From: Alphaproteobacteria bacterium MarineAlpha11_Bin1 | GTDB taxonomy: Bacteria > Pseudomonadota > Alphaproteobacteria > MPNO01 > UBA830 | Length of the DNA stretch: 64,000 bases | Direction of reading: 5' to 3' | Assembly: GCA_002937455.1 (NCBI GenBank) | Contig: PTJZ01000012.1 | Span: 62,001-126,000 of the forward strand | In this document: piece after piece, positions 47,249-56,276 of the stretch | How positions within the stretch are numbered: the stretch's first letter is position 1 | Layout of the letters: the number at the start of each line of letters is the position of its first letter | The notes under the pieces: generated by a model | Database searches by the model: none | What the model was told of the DNA's origin: nothing | What the model saw: the letters and a program-made list of their open reading frames with translations, nothing else | Translations under genes and position numbers: made by a program

Positions 47249-48532
47249 GTGTTAACGAGAAATCAAACGGACACGGACAAGGTGCGGGAATTTAACTTGT
47301 TTCGTCTGCTATTAGTTCTGATCTCGATGTCTACTATCTTTGTGGCGGGGTCGCTGGTGTTCCCCGGTGCCAGCTGCGCAAAATATGCTCATATTGTCGT
47401 TGACGCGAAAACCGGCCGTGTTCTGAACTCTCTGAATGCGCGGACAAAAAATTATCCCGCCTCATTAACGAAAATAATGACACTATTCATGACTTTCGAG
47501 GCACTTAAGAAACGTACAATATTTATCGACCAAAATCTTCCCGTTTCCCGAGTAGCACAAGGGCGCTCCCCTTCAAGACTTGGCCTGCGCCGAGGCGAGA
47601 GGATTACGGTGAACAACTCAATCAAGGCATTAGTCACAAAATCTGCAAACGACGTCGCCACCGTCCTCGCCGAAGCGATAGGCGGTACCGAGCGAAAATT
47701 TGCGGTTATGATGACTCGCCGCGCACGCGCGCTCGGAATGAAAAACACTACATTTAAGAATGCCTCCGGGCTACCCAATCGAGCGCAACTTAGCACTGCC
47801 GAAGACATGTCTATTCTTGCACGAGCGATGCTGACTCAGCATCCAGAAATGTATCACCATTTCGCGCGACAAAAGTTTACTTACAAACGGCGGACCTATT
47901 ATTCGCACAACCGCCTACTTAGAAACTACAAGGGTATGGACGGCATTAAGACCGGCTATATTCGGGCATCAGGATTTAACCTAGTCGCCTCCGCAACACG
48001 CGGTGGGAAAAGAGTTATTGCAGTCGTCTTTGGTGGCAAGACTTCAAAAACTCGTGATCGCCAAGTCGCGCGTCTTCTTGACCGCGGGTTCAAAAGACTT
48101 GACCGGGCAGGCGCCACCTCGGAAAAATGGAAAGTTGCCACTATTCGAACTAGTAAGCGGAAAATATCGGGTGCATCTTCCCCTAGGCTCAAGAAACTTG
48201 TAACAGGCAATCCTAATAAAATCTCTTCGGGAAAATTTGTCACGCCTTTACGAGCTCAAACAGGTCGAGTTCGGAGTTGGGCTATCCAGGTCGGCGCCTA
48301 TAATCGTTACGGCCCGGCCCATCTCGCAGTAAATCGAGCCGCGCGTGCAGTTCCCAGCCTCCTCGGGAATAAATTCCAAATCCTGCACCAGAAGAGCAAA
48401 GCTCGGCGAGGCTTAAAGATTTACAAAGCCCGGCTGCTGGTATCCTCTGAATCCAATGCTCGAAATTCTTGCAGGGCACTCAAACGCCGCAAAATTGATT
48501 GTATGGTTGTATGGATGGGACCGAAATCCTAA
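47249..48532 (+). CDS. D-alanyl-D-alanine carboxypeptidase (PBP5/6-like) with SPOR-like C-terminus
   Basis: A 427-residue periplasmic enzyme that removes the terminal D-Ala of peptidoglycan stems. The N-terminal hydrophobic stretch (about 20-45) is a signal peptide; the S11 motifs follow: Ser-Leu-Thr-Lys in NYPASLTKIM, SAN in TKSANDVA and KTG in GIKTGYIR. The C-terminal part (about 345-425, SWAIQVGAYNRYGPAHLAV) looks like a SPOR domain that binds septal glycan. The GTG at 47249 is used here; a GTG at 47282 gives a shorter, more usual signal peptide (MREFNLFRLLLV) and is equally possible. Confidence 0.92.
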   Translation: MLTRNQTDTDKVREFNLFRLLLVLISMSTIFVAGSLVFPGASCAKYAHIVVDAKTGRVLNSLNARTKNYPASLTKIMTLFMTFEALKKRTIFIDQNLPVSRVAQGRSPSRLGLRRGERITVNNSIKALVTKSANDVATVLAEAIGGTERKFAVMMTRRARALGMKNTTFKNASGLPNRAQLSTAEDMSILARAMLTQHPEMYHHFARQKFTYKRRTYYSHNRLLRNYKGMDGIKTGYIRASGFNLVASATRGGKRVIAVVFGGKTSKTRDRQVARLLDRGFKRLDRAGATSEKWKVATIRTSKRKISGASSPRLKKLVTGNPNKISSGKFVTPLRAQTGRVRSWAIQVGAYNRYGPAHLAVNRAARAVPSLLGNKFQILHQKSKARRGLKIYKARLLVSSESNARNSCRALKRRKIDCMVVWMGPKS

Positions 48533-48637
48533 TAACAAATCGAGGTTTGTTTCTGGGAGAGTAATATCAATCCTGACATTTTTTAATCGGCCGGCCGGTT
48601 GCCGCTTAATATCCTGTTAGGACTTCTCTTGGTTTGA

Positions 48638-48669
48638 GCCGGAGCGCGATCCGGCCGATATCCTTTTTT
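48638..48669 (+). terminator. Weak terminator-like hairpin
   Basis: GCCGGA (48638-48643) and TCCGGC (48650-48655) form a 6-base stem, and six T's follow at 48664-48669. The T-run is 8 bases from the stem, so this is a poor Rho-independent terminator for the carboxypeptidase transcript. Confidence 0.25.
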
Positions 48670-48779
48670 ACGAGAAGACGTGAGGCCCTAGCCATGAGTA
48701 CTGCCCCACTGAAGCAGGGGTTAATTAGGATAGATTAGAAAAAACAGACTAATTTTCCCGCGCGGCTTGTGACCAAATA

Positions 48780-50180
48780 TCAGAAATCAGGCGGTTCTAT
48801 CCCGCTGGACCGGATCTGCTGGACAAGCGCATTTTTTACACGTTCTAGCCCTTTAAGCGTTCCGGCCTCGCACCGGGCGACGAGTGCATCTTGCGTATTC
48901 GATGACCGAAGAAGCCACCAACCGTCTTCTGATATTACGCGGACACCGTCAATATCCACGAAATTTGCGCCTAATTTAGACAGCCGGTCACGGACCTCCT
49001 CAACTACCGCCAACTTGCGGTCCTCTGCGCATGGAAAGCGTAGCTCCGGCGTATTTAACATTTTCGGCAAAGACCTCCGGATATCAGCAAGTGTTTCTTC
49101 ACGATTTGCCAAACAGCCAAGCAGTCGCACGGCAGCGTAGAGTGCATCATCATATCCGAAATATCGATCGGCAAAAAAGATGTGACCGCTCATTTCACCC
49201 GACAGCAGCGCCCCAGTCTCTGCCATCTTAGCTTTTATCAAAGAATGCCCCGTGCGCCACATCATTGGCCTGCCGCCCATCTCTGCCACCCGGTCGAACA
49301 AAACTTGGCTGGCTTTGACATCCGCTATAATTGTTGCCCCAGGATTATATGTCAGAACATCTTCCGCCCAGATGGTCATCAATTGATCGCCCCACAAGAT
49401 TTCTCCCTCGCTGTCGATAACCCCAATTCTGTCACCGTCGCCATCAAAGGCTATTCCAAGATCACAGTTTTGCACCAAGACGACGTCACGTAACTGCCGC
49501 ATATTTTCTACCACTGTGGGATCTGGATGATGCGCCGGAAAGCTGCCGTCGATCTTTTCATTTAAAAGGAAATGCTCGCCGGGCAACTGCGCGGTCACCT
49601 GAACCATCGCCTCCCCTGCGGCACCATTTCCGGCGTCCCACGCCACCCTTAGATCGCGGCCATCTCGATAGTCTTGTAGAATGCGTTCAACATAGTGGCC
49701 AAGCATCGGGTTTTTTCGAACCGTGCCCTCGCCGGATGCATATCTACCCGCCGAAGCGATACGATCGAGGTTAGTGATATCGGCGCCGTAGAAGGGCTTA
49801 GCACCCCGCATCATCTTAAAACCGTTATACTCTGGGGGATTATGTGATCCGGATATCATGATTCCCCCGGCCGCATTCAACCTGTTAACCGAAAAGTATA
49901 GCATTGGTGTGGGACCCAGACCTACACGGACTACCTCAAGCCCACACGCCGTTAGTCCATCGACTGTAGCGCACTCCATTTCCGGCGAACTCAGGCGCCC
50001 ATCGTATCCCACGCATACTACACCTGCACCAGCGGAAGAAATTTCTGTACCGAATGCGCGCCCAATCACATAGGCATCTTCCGCGGTCAGTGTATCTCCT
50101 ACGATTCCTCGTATATCGTACTCGCGAAGGATCGTCGAATTGAGGTTATGGGGCGTTCTCTGGCCTGCAAAACCCGTCAT
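48780..50180 (-). CDS. Phosphomannomutase/phosphoglucomutase
   Basis: A 466-residue alpha-D-phosphohexomutase that moves phosphate between C6 and C1 of mannose or glucose. The phosphoserine is Ser112 in ISGSHNPPEYNG; the metal loop is DGDGDRIG near 248; the sugar-binding loop is GEMSGHIFF near 325. The last domain has the RSSNT phosphate-binding loop. In the order galU-ugd-pgm it would supply glucose-1-phosphate for UDP-glucose, so the phosphoglucomutase reaction is the likelier one. It overlaps ugd by 4 bases. Confidence 0.94.
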   Translation of the reverse strand: MTGFAGQRTPHNLNSTILREYDIRGIVGDTLTAEDAYVIGRAFGTEISSAGAGVVCVGYDGRLSSPEMECATVDGLTACGLEVVRVGLGPTPMLYFSVNRLNAAGGIMISGSHNPPEYNGFKMMRGAKPFYGADITNLDRIASAGRYASGEGTVRKNPMLGHYVERILQDYRDGRDLRVAWDAGNGAAGEAMVQVTAQLPGEHFLLNEKIDGSFPAHHPDPTVVENMRQLRDVVLVQNCDLGIAFDGDGDRIGVIDSEGEILWGDQLMTIWAEDVLTYNPGATIIADVKASQVLFDRVAEMGGRPMMWRTGHSLIKAKMAETGALLSGEMSGHIFFADRYFGYDDALYAAVRLLGCLANREETLADIRRSLPKMLNTPELRFPCAEDRKLAVVEEVRDRLSKLGANFVDIDGVRVISEDGWWLLRSSNTQDALVARCEAGTLKGLERVKNALVQQIRSSGIEPPDF

Positions 50181-51499
50181 GGCCGGGCGATCACTGGATC
50201 ACGGCCAACGCTATAATAATCAAACCCCGCTTTGATTATTTCATCCGATTTGTAAATATTTCGGAGATCGACCAGCAGCGGCGTTTCCATTAGTTTTTTT
50301 ACACGCCCCAAGTCAAGTAAACGAAATTCGTTCCACTCCGTAATAATCACGAGTGCGTCCGCACCATCCATTGTCTGATAGGCATTTTCACAGAAAATCG
50401 TTTCCGGAAGCATTTCCCTCGCTTCTTCCATCCCCTGCGGGTCAAATGCCCTCACCATCGCCCCAGCTTTATGGAGGGAAGGCAGAATCACGAGGCTAGG
50501 GCTGTCACGCATATCATTGGTATTTGGTTTAAATGTCAGCCCTAAAACCGCGATCGTTTTACCTTTCACTGATCCGCCACAAGCAGAAACAATCTTATCT
50601 ACCATCTGGTGCTTTCGTTCATCGTTCACCTGAACGACTGCCTCCACAATTCGCAGAGGCGCATCGAAATCCCGAGCCGTTTTTACAAGTGCTAGCGTAT
50701 CCTTTGGAAAGCAGGATCCACCATATCCAGGTCCGGCATGCAGGAATTTACTACCGATGCGCCCATCTAGTCCTATCCCTCGTGCAACCTCTTGTACATT
50801 GGCGCCAACTTTCTCACAAAGATCGGCAATCTCATTAATGAAGGTAATCTTCGCGGCTAGAAAAGTATTCGCGGCATACTTGATAAGTTCGGCGGTTTCG
50901 ATCTTGGTGTAGAGGATCGGCGTTTCCATCAAATATAGAGGCCGATAGAGTTGCCGCAGAACATCTGAAGCTCTTTCGGCATCAGTACCTATCACGACGC
51001 GGTCCGGACGCATAAAATCTTCAATAGCGGATCCCTCGCGCAGAAATTCTGGGTTTGAGGCAACGTCAAATTTGTCGGCAGAACGAATTTCTCTAATGAT
51101 GCGGTAGACCTCGTCGCCGGTCCCGACCGGGACTGTCGATTTGGTTACTATGACAGTATAGTCGTCTATCGCATTCCCAATCTCGGCAGCGGCCGCGTAG
51201 ACGTAAGAAAGATCGGCATGCCCATCGTCTTCTTTTGTCGGCGTGCCAACGGCTATGAATACAGCGTCCGCACCTTTAACCGCGACATCCAAATCTGTGG
51301 TGAAACCCAACCTACCAGCCTCAACATTTTTGGTGACAAGAGCATCAAGGCCAGGTTCATAAATAGGCATGACACCAGCCTTCAGGCGGTTAATTTTTTC
51401 GGCATCCTTATCAACACATACTACTTCTGTACCAAATTCAGAAAAACATGCGCCTGACACAAGTCCCACATAGCCCGTTCCAATCATCGCAATTCGCAT
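50177..51499 (-). CDS. ugd: UDP-glucose 6-dehydrogenase
   Basis: Ugd oxidises UDP-glucose twice to UDP-glucuronate for polysaccharide or lipid decoration. The 440-residue protein has the Rossmann start MRIAMIGTGYVGLVSGACFSEFG, the central FLREGSAIEDF substrate loop and the catalytic Cys in GPGYGGSCFPKDTLAL. NDMRDSPSLVILP is a C-terminal signature. It lies 18 bases after galU and is coupled to pgm, which makes a complete route from glucose-6-phosphate to UDP-glucuronate. Confidence 0.97.
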   Translation of the reverse strand: MRIAMIGTGYVGLVSGACFSEFGTEVVCVDKDAEKINRLKAGVMPIYEPGLDALVTKNVEAGRLGFTTDLDVAVKGADAVFIAVGTPTKEDDGHADLSYVYAAAAEIGNAIDDYTVIVTKSTVPVGTGDEVYRIIREIRSADKFDVASNPEFLREGSAIEDFMRPDRVVIGTDAERASDVLRQLYRPLYLMETPILYTKIETAELIKYAANTFLAAKITFINEIADLCEKVGANVQEVARGIGLDGRIGSKFLHAGPGYGGSCFPKDTLALVKTARDFDAPLRIVEAVVQVNDERKHQMVDKIVSACGGSVKGKTIAVLGLTFKPNTNDMRDSPSLVILPSLHKAGAMVRAFDPQGMEEAREMLPETIFCENAYQTMDGADALVIITEWNEFRLLDLGRVKKLMETPLLVDLRNIYKSDEIIKAGFDYYSVGRDPVIARP

Positions 51500-51517
51500 A
51501 GTTCACTCCATCTCAGA

Positions 51518-52402
51518 TCAACGCTCTGAATGTGCCGCGTATCTGTCTATCACTTCCTGAACCTGATCTCGGAGTTCCGTTCGCTCTAGAGCGAACGCAA
51601 CATTGGCTTCAAAAAAACCGGTCTTGTCCCCGCAATCGAAACGAATACCATCGAAGCGGAGCCCGTGAAACGGCGAATCACCAATCATCCGGGCCATAGA
51701 GTCTGTCAGTTGGATCTCGCCACCGGCGCCTTTTTTCCGCTGGCTCAAGTACTCGAATACCTCCGGTAGCAAAATATAGCGACCAATGATGCTGATGGCG
51801 GACGGAGCATCGTTAGGTTCCGGTTTTTCTACCATGCCGGCAACCTCAACTAAAACGCCATCATCGGAACCGACCTCCAAGATACCGTAGCGTCTAGTTT
51901 GTTCCCTCGGCACTTCCATGACAGCGACCACATTCCCACCGGTTTGGTCGTACACATCGATCAACTGTTTAATACAAGGGGTTTCCGACATTACTAAATC
52001 GTCAGCTAGCAGCACGGCAAACGGTTCATCCCCAACCAGTTCGCGTGCACACCAGATCGCATGTCCCAAACCCATAGGCTCCTGCTGACGAGTGTAGGCA
52101 ACTCGGCCAGGCTCAAGTACTGGAATATCTATTGCATGTAGCTCCGCTTCTTTACCCCGCTCTCCCAGAACCTGGCGGAGTTCAAAACTGTAGTCGAAGA
52201 AATCTTCGATAGCAGCCTTACCACGACCCGTGACGAAAATTATTTCCTCGATCCCGGCAGCTAAAGCTTCTTCGACCGCATACTGTATAAGCGGCTTGTC
52301 GACTACTGGGAGCATTTCCTTAGGCATGGCTTTGGTCGCAGGCAAAAACCTGGTGCCAAGCCCGCCGACGGGAAATACCGCCTTTCTTAATCTTTTAACC
52401 AC
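51518..52402 (-). CDS. galU: UTP-glucose-1-phosphate uridylyltransferase
   Basis: GalU makes UDP-glucose. The 294-residue protein shows the nucleotide-binding start KAVFPVGGLGTRFLPATKAMPKEM, LPVVDKPLIQYAVEEA, the GLGHAIWCARELVG segment, and VEKPEPNDAPSAISIIGRYILL. The length is normal. It heads the galU-ugd-pgm group; the J-protein gene upstream is 148 bases away, so galU may have its own promoter. Confidence 0.97.
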   Translation of the reverse strand: MVKRLRKAVFPVGGLGTRFLPATKAMPKEMLPVVDKPLIQYAVEEALAAGIEEIIFVTGRGKAAIEDFFDYSFELRQVLGERGKEAELHAIDIPVLEPGRVAYTRQQEPMGLGHAIWCARELVGDEPFAVLLADDLVMSETPCIKQLIDVYDQTGGNVVAVMEVPREQTRRYGILEVGSDDGVLVEVAGMVEKPEPNDAPSAISIIGRYILLPEVFEYLSQRKKGAGGEIQLTDSMARMIGDSPFHGLRFDGIRFDCGDKTGFFEANVAFALERTELRDQVQEVIDRYAAHSER

Positions 52403-52550
52403 TGGCTATTCCCCATCGAATGCGGGCACTGATCTTGAGTTTTTGAAGCACATGAATTCGACCGAGTTTGTGCCACGGGCCATTCGGGTATGCAAGCAAC
52501 GCCAAGGCGATTAAAGAAAGTACCGTGGTTTAACCAACAAGTACCGATAG

Positions 52551-53258
52551 CTAGCCGGAGGGAAGGAGTGTATCTTTGGCCCGGTTGATCTGCGCAGCGA
52601 GCCAAGTTGATCCACCGCGATCAGGGTGGTTAGATTTGAGCAACATCCGATGGGCTTCTCTTATCTGATGGTCTGTTGCCCCGGGTTGCAAGCCGAGAAT
52701 TTCATACGCCTGACCCGGAGTCATAGAGCTATCTCTGGCCGCCGACCTGTCATTACTACGAGCCTCACCGGATCCCTCACGCCACTTTGTACCGTGAACG
52801 CGATCAAGATAGGTTTCTAGGACATCTGCCGACCGAGGATCCTGCACCCGGCATTCATGAAGCAAATCTACAATGTCATCGACCAGCATTTCCTCCAAAA
52901 GGTGTCCTTCGAAGGTGCCCCTCAGAACTGTCCCTCTTAAAATTCCAGTATCGTGCTCCAGGATCATGCGGAGATAGGCGGTCTCAATATCAGATTGTCT
53001 TCCCGGTGTAGGGCCTCGCATATTACTAAGAATTTGCATGATGGAGCGCCATCGCCATATCATCGGTAGTAGAAACAACAACCAAGCAAGCGGACCAAAC
53101 CGCCCACTAATCACGAGGAATGCAATCACTGCCGCGGCAGATATACCAACGAGGGCCACCAGCACACGTTGCATATTTATAGATCGCGTTTTCCGCAAGC
53201 CGCGTATGACTAGAAAGATACCAAGGACAATCGCAAGCCCGAGAATAAAATACGACAT
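52551..53258 (-). CDS. Membrane-anchored J-domain protein with Pam18/Tim14-like J domain
   Basis: A 235-residue protein with two or three N-terminal membrane segments (about 2-20, 30-50 and 54-70), a conserved middle part (about 90-155, DIETAYLRMILEHDTG) and a C-terminal J domain (about 183-235) with HPD at 211-213. The sequence SNHPDRGGSTWLAAQINRAKD resembles the J domain of mitochondrial Pam18/Tim14, and alphaproteobacterial homologues of that protein have been described. It would stimulate a DnaK-type ATPase at the membrane. The VWA gene lies 9 bases upstream on the same strand. Confidence 0.88.
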   Translation of the reverse strand: MSYFILGLAIVLGIFLVIRGLRKTRSINMQRVLVALVGISAAAVIAFLVISGRFGPLAWLLFLLPMIWRWRSIMQILSNMRGPTPGRQSDIETAYLRMILEHDTGILRGTVLRGTFEGHLLEEMLVDDIVDLLHECRVQDPRSADVLETYLDRVHGTKWREGSGEARSNDRSAARDSSMTPGQAYEILGLQPGATDHQIREAHRMLLKSNHPDRGGSTWLAAQINRAKDTLLPSG

Positions 53259-53267
53259 AGCGACGGC

Positions 53268-53981
53268 TTAGCGAACTTGGTTTGTAATCATTTTTGCCGC
53301 GCCGCCCTTTTTATCTGAATATTTTTCAAGAGCTTTTCGACCGCCAGCAGCGAAAACCGCAACTGCCGATAGTAGTTCTTTGAGTTGCTTCGCCGACGAC
53401 AGATCAAAATTGCAGTACGCCCCGCCGGTTACTCTGGCAATCTGGCGGAATGCTCTCTCTGCGATAATGTCATTACCTTCCTGAAAGAGAAAAGCGGGGA
53501 CTCCGGCTACGCCAAGTTCGCCGGCTACGTCGCAGACTTCGTCTATTCCTTCTTCAAAACTATCACCAACAAACACAAGGGCGTTGACGCGTTTTGCTTT
53601 ATTTTCGCGGATTGTATGTAGCAATATTTTTTTTATCTGAGTGCGTCCTCCAAGGCACCTAACGCCAGTCATTCGTCTTACAAGCTCGACTGATGAAGAA
53701 AGCCATGGACTGGATTTGCACTCACCAAACCCTCTAAAAAAAACAAGTTGAACGTCTAATCCACCCAAGCTACCTGCCGCATTGAACATTTCAGCCTGTA
53801 CGTGGCATGCCTGATCCCAAGAAGATTCTCGGCTGGCTGTAGCATCCATCGCAAATAGCAGACGACCGCGACCACGACCTGAATGGACCTTTGGAGTGGC
53901 CGCAACTTTTGCTAGAAAACTCGATACTTGGTCTGTATTTGCCGAATTCGGCAGGTTGATTTTCATCTTATCGCCGGACAT
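53268..53981 (-). CDS. VWA-domain protein
   Basis: A 237-residue soluble protein whose core is a von Willebrand A fold. The MIDAS metal site is Asp46-x-Thr48-x-Ser50 (MDATAS), with a Thr where Ser is usual, followed by the GGRTQI and FVGDSFEEG loops. The function is unknown; VWA proteins usually bind partner proteins through the metal. I start at the ATG at 53981, where AGGTGAT lies about 6 bases upstream; the longer frame to 54095 would run over the start of the divergent SDR. It is cotranscribed with the J-protein. Confidence 0.82.
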   Translation of the reverse strand: MSGDKMKINLPNSANTDQVSSFLAKVAATPKVHSGRGRGRLLFAMDATASRESSWDQACHVQAEMFNAAGSLGGLDVQLVFFRGFGECKSSPWLSSSVELVRRMTGVRCLGGRTQIKKILLHTIRENKAKRVNALVFVGDSFEEGIDEVCDVAGELGVAGVPAFLFQEGNDIIAERAFRQIARVTGGAYCNFDLSSAKQLKELLSAVAVFAAGGRKALEKYSDKKGGAAKMITNQVR

Positions 53982-54082
53982 TCTATCACCTACACCGCCT
54001 GACAGGTCTGAAATAATACCATTATGCGAGTAATTCCAGTCTAGCGATAATGCCAGCCGAAAATAACCAATGGAAAGCCAAT

Positions 54083-54847
54083 ATGCCGAAAACACCGGGT
54101 TTCTTCCATAACCGCACCATTTTGGTCACCGGCGGCGCTAGCGGGATCGGCCGCGCGACAGCAGAAATTTTCGCGCGCGAAGGCTCAAACGTGATCGTTG
54201 CTGATATCGACGGATACGGCGCCAAGATCGTTGCCGAGAGTATTCGCTCGTCGAATGTTAGTTCCGAAGCAGTAGCGGTCGATGTCACCGATCGACGCTC
54301 CGTAGACAACATGATCGCCGCCGGGGTGGCATCTTTCGATCGGATTGACTACCTCTTTAATAGCGCTGGTTCGGCCGGCCGACGATCGTCATTTCTCGAT
54401 ATTGACGCCGATCTGTGGCGGCAAACATATAGTCTAAACGTAGATGGTGTTTTTAACACTATGCAATCGATCCTTCCGCACATGTTGGACAACGGATACG
54501 GCGTAATTGTTAATATCGCTAGTATGGCTCACCGCCGAGGCGGTCCCGGCCACTCGACACATTATGCGTCCGCTAAAGGCGCCGTGGTGACGTTGACTAT
54601 GGGGGTTGCCCGGGAGTTTGTAGAAAAGGGTATTCGCGCAGTATCTATCTCCCCGGGGCCAATAGATACTGCTTTTCAGTCGATTTCCTCTCCGGATCTC
54701 AAGCAAAGGATGACTGATGATGTGCCGATGAAAAGAATGGGAAAACCGGAAGAAATAGGCGAAATGGCGCTATTCATCTGCTCTGACGCGTGCGAATTTA
54801 TGACAGCAGATACGATATATATAAATGGTGGCGGCGGGTTCCGCTAG
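54083..54847 (+). CDS. SDR-family oxidoreductase
   Basis: A 254-residue classical SDR. Seen: TGGASGIG (16-23), Asp41 in VADID which favours NAD, NSAG (93-96), Ser147 and Tyr161-x3-Lys165 (YASAK). The ATG at 54083 has GGAAAG about 6 bases upstream and is preferred over the ATG at 54050. It is divergent from the VWA gene with a 101-base spacer and is followed by slyX 13 bases after its stop. The substrate is unknown. Confidence 0.91.
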   Translation: MPKTPGFFHNRTILVTGGASGIGRATAEIFAREGSNVIVADIDGYGAKIVAESIRSSNVSSEAVAVDVTDRRSVDNMIAAGVASFDRIDYLFNSAGSAGRRSSFLDIDADLWRQTYSLNVDGVFNTMQSILPHMLDNGYGVIVNIASMAHRRGGPGHSTHYASAKGAVVTLTMGVAREFVEKGIRAVSISPGPIDTAFQSISSPDLKQRMTDDVPMKRMGKPEEIGEMALFICSDACEFMTADTIYINGGGGFR

Positions 54848-54860
54848 AAGGAGCTCAAAT

Positions 54861-55082
54861 ATGAATGGATCGAAACATCAAGAATCGAGATTTGACGCGC
54901 TCGAAGAGCATATCGCTCACCAAGACCAAATAATAGATGAACTTAGTGAGATGGCCGCGAAACAATGGACAGAGATTATCGACCTAAAACAGCATCTCAA
55001 GGTGCTCATTGATAAATTGCAGGAAATAGAGGCAGAGCCCTCTGACAACCACACTGACCGACCTCCTCCACCGCATTATTGA
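54861..55082 (+). CDS. slyX: SlyX family protein
   Basis: A 73-residue coiled-coil protein of the SlyX family, of unknown function. The ATG at 54861 follows GAAGGAGCT, a strong ribosome binding site, so the longer frame from 54825 is rejected. Family markers are RFDALEEHIAHQDQIIDELSE, the QWTEIIDLKQHL helix and the PPPHY C-terminus. It is probably cotranscribed with the SDR gene. Confidence 0.92.
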   Translation: MNGSKHQESRFDALEEHIAHQDQIIDELSEMAAKQWTEIIDLKQHLKVLIDKLQEIEAEPSDNHTDRPPPPHY

Positions 55083-55338
55083 GACGGCTACAACGCATCC
55101 CAGACTTCAACCAAGAAGTGGTTAATATCTCGAATTAGGTAGCATTGGCTTTGATATTTACTCTCAATCTACCAGGTATAAGGGACATTAAACTCACGCC
55201 ATATCACGTCCTTAGAAGAAATTTTTACAAAAAGGTAAATTCTTCTCAGAACACTAAAATCGGGCGGTCTAAACCTTTCCGGAGTTTCAAGCGGGATTCC
55301 GCGTGAGATTCGCCGCCGTCTGCGCTAAGCAGGTAGTG
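55083..55338. other. Intergenic upstream of the purSQL operon
   Basis: 256 bases. A long imperfect stem-loop (AGAAGAAATTTTTAC at 55214-55228 with GTAAATTCTTCT at 55235-55246; 12 pairs with a 3-base bulge, loop of 6) lies about 90 bases before purS. No T-run follows it. It could be a regulatory hairpin or the end of the slyX transcript. purC, the common neighbour, is not here. Confidence 0.4.
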
Positions 55339-55581
55339 ATGAAAGTGCGAGTCCATATCACCCTCAAAATTGGTGTGCTCGACCCTCAAGGAAAGGCTAT
55401 CGAACACGCCCTCGGCCGGCTTGGGTTCTCCGGTATTAACGAGGTTCGTCAGGGGAAGTATATCGAACTCGAACTTGCTGAAAATGACGCCGCGGCGGCA
55501 CGAACCTTAGTGCAGGAGATGTGTGAAAAACTTCTTGCCAACACCGTCATCGAAAATTACGAGATTGATGTTGAAGGATGA
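55339..55581 (+). CDS. purS: Phosphoribosylformylglycinamidine synthase subunit PurS
   Basis: The 80-residue small subunit that bridges PurQ and PurL in the three-part FGAM synthase. The ATG at 55339 is preceded by AGGTAG; the longer frame from 55303 has no family match. Motifs: [26 protein letters not shown] and the later ELELAEND. Its stop overlaps the start of purQ (ATGA), so the three genes are translationally coupled. Confidence 0.96.
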   Translation: MKVRVHITLKIGVLDPQGKAIEHALGRLGFSGINEVRQGKYIELELAENDAAAARTLVQEMCEKLLANTVIENYEIDVEG

Positions 55582-56276
55582 AGGCAGCCGTAATTGTCTC
55601 CCCAGGTTCCAACTGCGACCGCGATATTCAGGTGGCATTGCGACAGAGCGCGGGCGTCGAGCCAATCATGCATTGGCACAAAGATCCTGATCTACCGGTT
55701 GTAGATATGATTGTGATACCTGGTGGATTCTCCTTCGGCGATTACCTTCGCGCCGGAGCGATGGCCGCTCACTCGTCAGTAATTCGCGAGGTCATAGTCC
55801 GTGCCAAAAGCGGTGTTCCAATCCTAGGAATTTGTAATGGGTTTCAGATTCTTACCGAATGTGGCTTACTTCCCGGTGTCCTGATGCGCAACGCCCAACT
55901 AAAATTTATCTGTCGCGACGTCGACCTGCGTGTCGAGGCCGCAGACACCGTGTTTACGCGTTCTTATCTCGATGGACAGGTCATTCGGATTCCAGTTGCT
56001 CATAACGAGGGAAACTATTTTGCCGACGACGATACGCTTAATCGGCTGGACGGGGAAAACCGAGTAGCATTCCGCTACTGCACACCGAATGGTAATATAA
56101 TCGACGGTGCCAACCCAAATGGCGCCGCCCGAAATATTGCTGGAATTCTGAACGAAAATCGCAACGTCCTCGGCATGATGCCACATCCGGAACGGCTCGC
56201 TGATACCGCGTTGGGCGGAACTGATGGTCGGCCGATGTTTGACAGTCTCGTCGAAGTACTGTCGGGGATCTCATGA
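55578..56276 (+). CDS. purQ: Phosphoribosylformylglycinamidine synthase subunit PurQ (glutaminase)
   Basis: The 232-residue class I glutaminase subunit that frees ammonia from glutamine for PurL. The nucleophile is Cys86 ([10 protein letters not shown]), and the His-Glu pair lies in [11 protein letters not shown] near 200. It overlaps purS by 4 bases and purL by 4 bases. Confidence 0.97.
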   Translation: MKAAVIVSPGSNCDRDIQVALRQSAGVEPIMHWHKDPDLPVVDMIVIPGGFSFGDYLRAGAMAAHSSVIREVIVRAKSGVPILGICNGFQILTECGLLPGVLMRNAQLKFICRDVDLRVEAADTVFTRSYLDGQVIRIPVAHNEGNYFADDDTLNRLDGENRVAFRYCTPNGNIIDGANPNGAARNIAGILNENRNVLGMMPHPERLADTALGGTDGRPMFDSLVEVLSGIS

